Part shown: positions 7,715-10,282 of the stretch, piece after piece
How the letters are laid out: every line of letters begins with the position of its first letter
Position numbering within the stretch: the first letter of the stretch is position 1
NCBI GenBank assembly: GCA_013214885.1
Contig: JABSRS010000059.1
Span: 1-10,282, forward strand
Reading direction: 5' to 3'
Source of the DNA: Gammaproteobacteria bacterium
Lineage (GTDB): Bacteria > Pseudomonadota > Gammaproteobacteria > Enterobacterales > Psychrobiaceae
Length of the DNA: 10,282 bases
Made by a program: the position numbers and the translations under genes
Notes under the pieces: model-generated
Databases searched by the model: none
What the model saw: the letters and a program-made list of their open reading frames with translations, nothing else
What the model was told of the DNA's origin: nothing

Positions 7715-8278
7715 ATGGAAAGCCTACAAAATCACTTTTTAATAGCGATGCCTAATCTTAACGATTCATATTTTCATCGTGCCGTGATCTATATTTGCGA
7801 GCATGACGAGAACGGTGCTATGGGAATTGTCATTAATCAACCCATTAGCCAATTAACCGTTAAACAGTTATTAGATAAAATTGAAGTAACCAGCGAGTCT
7901 ATCAATCCCAACAATTTAAACAATCATGTTTTTAATGGCGGACCTGTTAGCCCTGATCGCGGTTTTGTATTGCACAGTCCGCAAATTCCGTGGAGCAGTA
8001 GTGTCCAGCTGTCACAAGATTTGATGGTGACTACGTCAAAAGACATTCTTCAAGTCATGGGAACAGATGCCGCACCCGATAAATATTTGTTCGCTTTGGG
8101 CTACTCAGGCTGGTCCGAGGGGCAATTAGAGCAAGAGTTGCTTGATAATTCTTGGCTGACGTTACCCGCACAAACACAGATCATTTTTGATGTTAAACCT
8201 CAAGATCGATGGCAAGAAGCCACTAAACAACTCGGTTTTGATGTCTGGCAGTTAAATTCACAAATTGGTCACGGTTAA
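7715..8278 (+). CDS. yqgE: YqgE/AlgH family protein (UPF0301)
   Basis: A conserved cytoplasmic protein of the YqgE/AlgH (UPF0301) family. The name AlgH comes from a link to alginate regulation in Pseudomonas; the biochemical role is unknown. The 187-aa product has the usual length (E. coli 187) and the family's N-terminal signature SLQNHFLIAMPNLNDSYFHR with VIYICEHDENGAMGIVINQP (1-43). It also has NGGPVSPDRGFVLH (74-87) and ALGYSGWSEGQLEQEL (127-142). AGGA lies just upstream of the ATG. It is followed 22 nt later by ruvX, the pairing seen in most gammaproteobacteria, and this conserved linkage supports the call. Confidence 0.96.
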   Translation: MESLQNHFLIAMPNLNDSYFHRAVIYICEHDENGAMGIVINQPISQLTVKQLLDKIEVTSESINPNNLNNHVFNGGPVSPDRGFVLHSPQIPWSSSVQLSQDLMVTTSKDILQVMGTDAAPDKYLFALGYSGWSEGQLEQELLDNSWLTLPAQTQIIFDVKPQDRWQEATKQLGFDVWQLNSQIGHG

Positions 8279-8300
8279 CCGCTGACCCGAGTATTTTTTA

Positions 8301-8714
8301 ATGACAACAATGTTAGCGTTTGACTATGGCACCAAAAGTATTGGTGTTGCGATTGGTCAACAAATTACTGGCACCGCAAGCCCACTTGCGGCGATAAAAG
8401 CCAATGACGGCATTCCTAATTGGGATACCATTGAGAAAATAATCAAAGAATGGCAACCGAGCCAAATTATTGTTGGTTTACCCACTAACATGGATGGCAC
8501 GGATCAAGAAATCACGATCCGAGCGAGGAAATTCAGCAAAAGATTATTTGGTCGGTTTAAAGTACCAGTACAAACCCATGACGAGCGCTTAACAACCGTT
8601 GAGGCCAAAGAGCGATTATTTGAACTTGGTGGTTATAAAAAACTAACCAAAGGAAAGATTGATAGTGTCTCGGCGGTATTAATTTTAGAAAGTTGGTTTG
8701 AAACTCAGTTTTAA
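8301..8714 (+). CDS. ruvX: Holliday-junction resolvase-like nuclease RuvX/YqgF
   Basis: An RNase H-fold nuclease family member. YqgF is essential in E. coli and is involved in processing the 5' end of pre-16S rRNA; the family has also been proposed to resolve Holliday junctions. The 137-aa product (E. coli 138) has [13 protein letters not shown] at the N-terminus with D8 in the first acidic position, [10 protein letters not shown] (57-66), [11 protein letters not shown] (92-102) with D94 and E95, and D121 in [12 protein letters not shown]. These are the expected catalytic carboxylates. No obvious Shine-Dalgarno precedes the ATG; coupling from yqgE 22 nt upstream is likely. It is the last gene before the convergent pilU. 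Confidence 0.96.
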   Translation: MTTMLAFDYGTKSIGVAIGQQITGTASPLAAIKANDGIPNWDTIEKIIKEWQPSQIIVGLPTNMDGTDQEITIRARKFSKRLFGRFKVPVQTHDERLTTVEAKERLFELGGYKKLTKGKIDSVSAVLILESWFETQF

Positions 8715-8740
8715 TTAACAAAAAAATCTATGTATGAGTA

Positions 8741-8907
8741 AAGTGTTGCCACTTGAACAGCAAGTCGCTGTAAACCGTCACTACTTCGGCAGACTTCCTA
8801 ATGCCACAGGCATTAGGAAGTCTGCCTTCGTTCGGAGCTCTGGCGCAGCATCTCGGAAATTGCTCCTGCATTGCTCTAATAACTTACATCCATGTAGAAC
8901 ATGCTGC
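8741..8907. repeat. Cluster of inverted repeats in the ruvX-pilU gap (possible repeat element or structured 3' UTR)
   Basis: In the 268-nt gap 8715-8982 no gene is convincing. The gap instead holds a chain of inverted repeats: AAGTG/CACTT (8741-8754), ACAGC/GCTGT (8757-8771), the perfect 18-bp hairpin at 8788-8826, and a long-range pair GCAGCAT/ATGCTGC (8845-8851 and 8901-8907) enclosing TACAT-CC-ATGTA (8885-8896). A further hairpin follows at 8948-8976. The density suggests a non-coding repeat of REP/MITE type or a structured transcript end. Which one cannot be decided from one copy. Confidence 0.5.
8788..8826. repeat. Perfect 18-bp inverted repeat with 3-nt loop
   Basis: GGCAGACTTCCTAATGCC, loop ACA, then the exact reverse complement. 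It could fold into a very stable hairpin on either strand. There is no T run after it, so it is not a canonical intrinsic terminator. It could cap the 3' end of the yciH-yqgE-ruvX transcript or be the core of a repeated element. Confidence 0.9.
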
Positions 8908-8947
8908 TCAAGCTTGCTTTATCAAATACCAAAACTTTCAATGAATT

Positions 8948-8980
8948 ATGTCCCCCTCAACAGTTAATGGGGACATTTTT
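8948..8980 (+). terminator. Likely terminator of the plus-strand yqgE-ruvX transcript
   Basis: An 8-bp stem ATGTCCCC/GGGGACAT (8948-8955 and 8969-8976) with a 13-nt loop. The second arm runs into five T (8976-8980). It lies 2 nt past the pilU stop codon, between the convergent genes. On the minus strand the run after the stem is not T-rich, so it mainly suits the plus-strand transcript. The GGGGACA arms also recall palindromes associated with REP-type elements. Confidence 0.6.
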
Positions 8981-8982
8981 GA

Positions 8983-10104
8983 TTAATCGTCCATATCGAT
9001 GGTAACACCGTCAAGCAAACCGGCACTGGCGTCATTATCACCTTGCAGTTTGATCATTAAACGTAAATCATTCGGTGAATCGGCATGATGAAGGGCATCG
9101 GTGTAGCTTATTTCGCTATTTTTATACAGCGTAAATAATGCCTGATCAAATGTTTGCATCCCTAATTCATTCGATTTCCCCATGGTTTCTTTAAGCTCAT
9201 GAAGTTCGCCTTTAGCAATCAAGTCTGACACCCGCGATGAATTAAGCAATATTTCAATCGCTGCGCGTCGACCTTGACCATCACGAGTCGGCACTAACTG
9301 CTGAGCAACAATACCGCGTAAATTAAGTGACAAATCAAACTGTAACTGAGCATGCTTCTCTTTAGGCACTAAGTGCATAATGCGTTCGAGTGCTTGGTTG
9401 GCATTATTAGCGTGCATCGTCGCGACACATAAATGACCAGTTTCTGCAAAGGTTAAGGCAAATTCCATCGTTTCTTGTGAACGGATTTCACCGATTAACA
9501 CCACATCTGGAGCCTGACGTAAGGCCGATTTTAATGCGGCATCAAAGGATTCAGTATCGATCCCAACTTCACGTTGAGTGACAATACTTTTGCGATGTTC
9601 ATGGACAAATTCAATCGGATCTTCGATAGTTAAAATATGACCACTGGAATGGCGATTACGATAACCAATCATTGCTGCGAGCGATGTCGACTTACCGGTT
9701 CCTGTTGCGCCAACCATAATCAGCAAGCCACGCTTACTCATTATCACTTCTTTTAATATGGCAGGCAGTCGCAGTGCATCCATTTCTGGGATCGTTGTTT
9801 CGATCCGACGCGCCACAAAACCAGCACGATTACGCTGCCAAAAAGCACTGACCCTGAACCGCCCTAAACCTTCAATAGCCAGTGCATAATTACACTCTCG
9901 GGTATTTTCAAATTCAAGGCGCTGTTTTTCATTCATCGCACTAAAAACAATCTCTTGGGCTTCTTCCTCGGTTAATACCTGATCAAAAATAGGCACTAAC
10001 TCGCCATTAACTTTGATGCTAGGTCGCGCATTAGCCGAAATAAATAAATCAGATCCGTTTTTATCACTAAGGATCTGGAGTAAATCATTAACTTTGAGAG
10101 TCAT
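8983..10104 (-). CDS. pilU: Type IV pilus retraction ATPase PilU
   Basis: PilU is the PilT-dependent accessory retraction motor of type IV pili, a hexameric cytoplasmic ATPase at the pilus base used in twitching motility, attachment and DNA uptake. The 373-aa product has the PAS-like N-domain (1-100), with the GSDLFIS and GRFRVSAF segments. Walker A is GATGTGKST (132-140), the Asp box is ILTIEDPIEF (157-166), Walker B is DVVLIGEIR (200-208), and the His box is TGHLCVATMHANN (222-234). PilU and not PilT is indicated by the extended C-terminus with HADSPNDLRLMIKL (340-353) and by the acidic tail, both matching Pseudomonas PilU (382 aa). It starts 2 nt after the pilT stop and has no close Shine-Dalgarno (an AAGG lies about 14 nt upstream), so coupling to pilT is likely. 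Confidence 0.97.
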   Translation of the reverse strand: MTLKVNDLLQILSDKNGSDLFISANARPSIKVNGELVPIFDQVLTEEEAQEIVFSAMNEKQRLEFENTRECNYALAIEGLGRFRVSAFWQRNRAGFVARRIETTIPEMDALRLPAILKEVIMSKRGLLIMVGATGTGKSTSLAAMIGYRNRHSSGHILTIEDPIEFVHEHRKSIVTQREVGIDTESFDAALKSALRQAPDVVLIGEIRSQETMEFALTFAETGHLCVATMHANNANQALERIMHLVPKEKHAQLQFDLSLNLRGIVAQQLVPTRDGQGRRAAIEILLNSSRVSDLIAKGELHELKETMGKSNELGMQTFDQALFTLYKNSEISYTDALHHADSPNDLRLMIKLQGDNDASAGLLDGVTIDMDD

Positions 10105-10106
10105 AA

Positions 10107-10282
10107 TTATATCGTTGCCTTCCCTGAACCTTTTAACTGCGCATCTTCACGAGATATCATGCCGCGATTGACTAAGTTAGAAAGTGACTGATCGAGAGTT
10201 TGCATCCCAAATGACATCCCAGTTTGAATTGCCGAATACATTTGTGCCACTTTGGCTTCTCGAATTAAGTTACGAATAGCTG
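10107..10282 (-). CDS. pilT: Type IV pilus retraction ATPase PilT, C-terminal end only
   Basis: The last 57 codons and stop of a minus-strand frame running off the window edge. The translation reads AIRNLIREAKVAQMYSAIQT, then GMSFGMQTLDQSLSNLV and ISREDAQLKG. This is the C-terminal AIRNLIRE and GMQTLDQ region of PilT, the main pilus retraction ATPase. The TAA (10107-10109) is 2 nt before the pilU ATG, giving the pilT-pilU operon usual in gammaproteobacteria. The Walker motifs lie outside the window, so the call rests on the C-terminal signature and its position beside pilU. Confidence 0.93.
   Translation of the reverse strand, partial: AIRNLIREAKVAQMYSAIQTGMSFGMQTLDQSLSNLVNRGMISREDAQLKGSGKATI

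Noticed and set aside
8734..8967. Open frame of 77 codons on the plus strand in the ruvX-pilU gap
   Set aside because: It has no ribosome site, its sequence is dictated by the inverted repeats it crosses, it resembles no protein I know, and it looks like a chance translation of a repeat.
8715..8982. Integron attC site or CRISPR array in the hairpin-rich gap
   Set aside because: There are no regularly spaced direct repeats and spacers, and no attC core pair (GTTRRRY/RYYYAAC) flanking the palindromes.

Overview
The window is a stretch of chromosome from a gammaproteobacterium, most likely an AT-leaning marine member of the Alteromonadales (Shewanella/Colwellia-like). The basis is gene order (mutS facing rpoS; ftsB-ispD-ispF-truD-surE-pcm-yqaA-nlpD-rpoS in one run; yqgE-ruvX facing pilU-pilT) and protein similarity recalled by eye. 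No database search was possible, so the genus is an inference.

Layout. (1) Positions 1-703, plus strand: the 3' end of mutS. (2) Positions 704-845: a short gap holding a perfect 30-nt palindromic terminator shared by mutS and rpoS, which converge on it. (3) Positions 846-7159, minus strand: nine genes read in the order ftsB, ispD, ispF, truD, surE, pcm, yqaA, nlpD, rpoS. Most junctions are 4-nt overlaps, 1-nt overlaps or very short gaps, so they probably form one transcription unit with internal promoters, rpoS being the usual case. The unit mixes cell division (FtsB, NlpD), isoprenoid precursor synthesis (IspD, IspF), tRNA modification (TruD), stationary-phase maintenance (SurE, Pcm), a DedA-like membrane protein (YqaA) and the stationary-phase sigma factor RpoS. 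(4) Positions 7160-7347: a divergent intergenic region with the promoters for both sides and an orphan strong Shine-Dalgarno sequence. (5) Positions 7348-8714, plus strand: an eIF1/SUI1-like protein (yciH), yqgE/algH and ruvX/yqgF. (6) Positions 8715-8982: a non-coding gap unusually dense in inverted repeats, including a perfect 18-bp hairpin. (7) Positions 8983-10282, minus strand: pilU and the 3' end of pilT, twitching-motility retraction ATPases.

The coding content is ordinary conserved housekeeping DNA, and I see no novel multigene system. The parts that merit a second look are the hairpin-rich element between ruvX and pilU, the missing acidic N-terminal extension of RpoS, and the strong Shine-Dalgarno sequence upstream of ftsB that drives an out-of-frame mini-ORF instead of ftsB itself.
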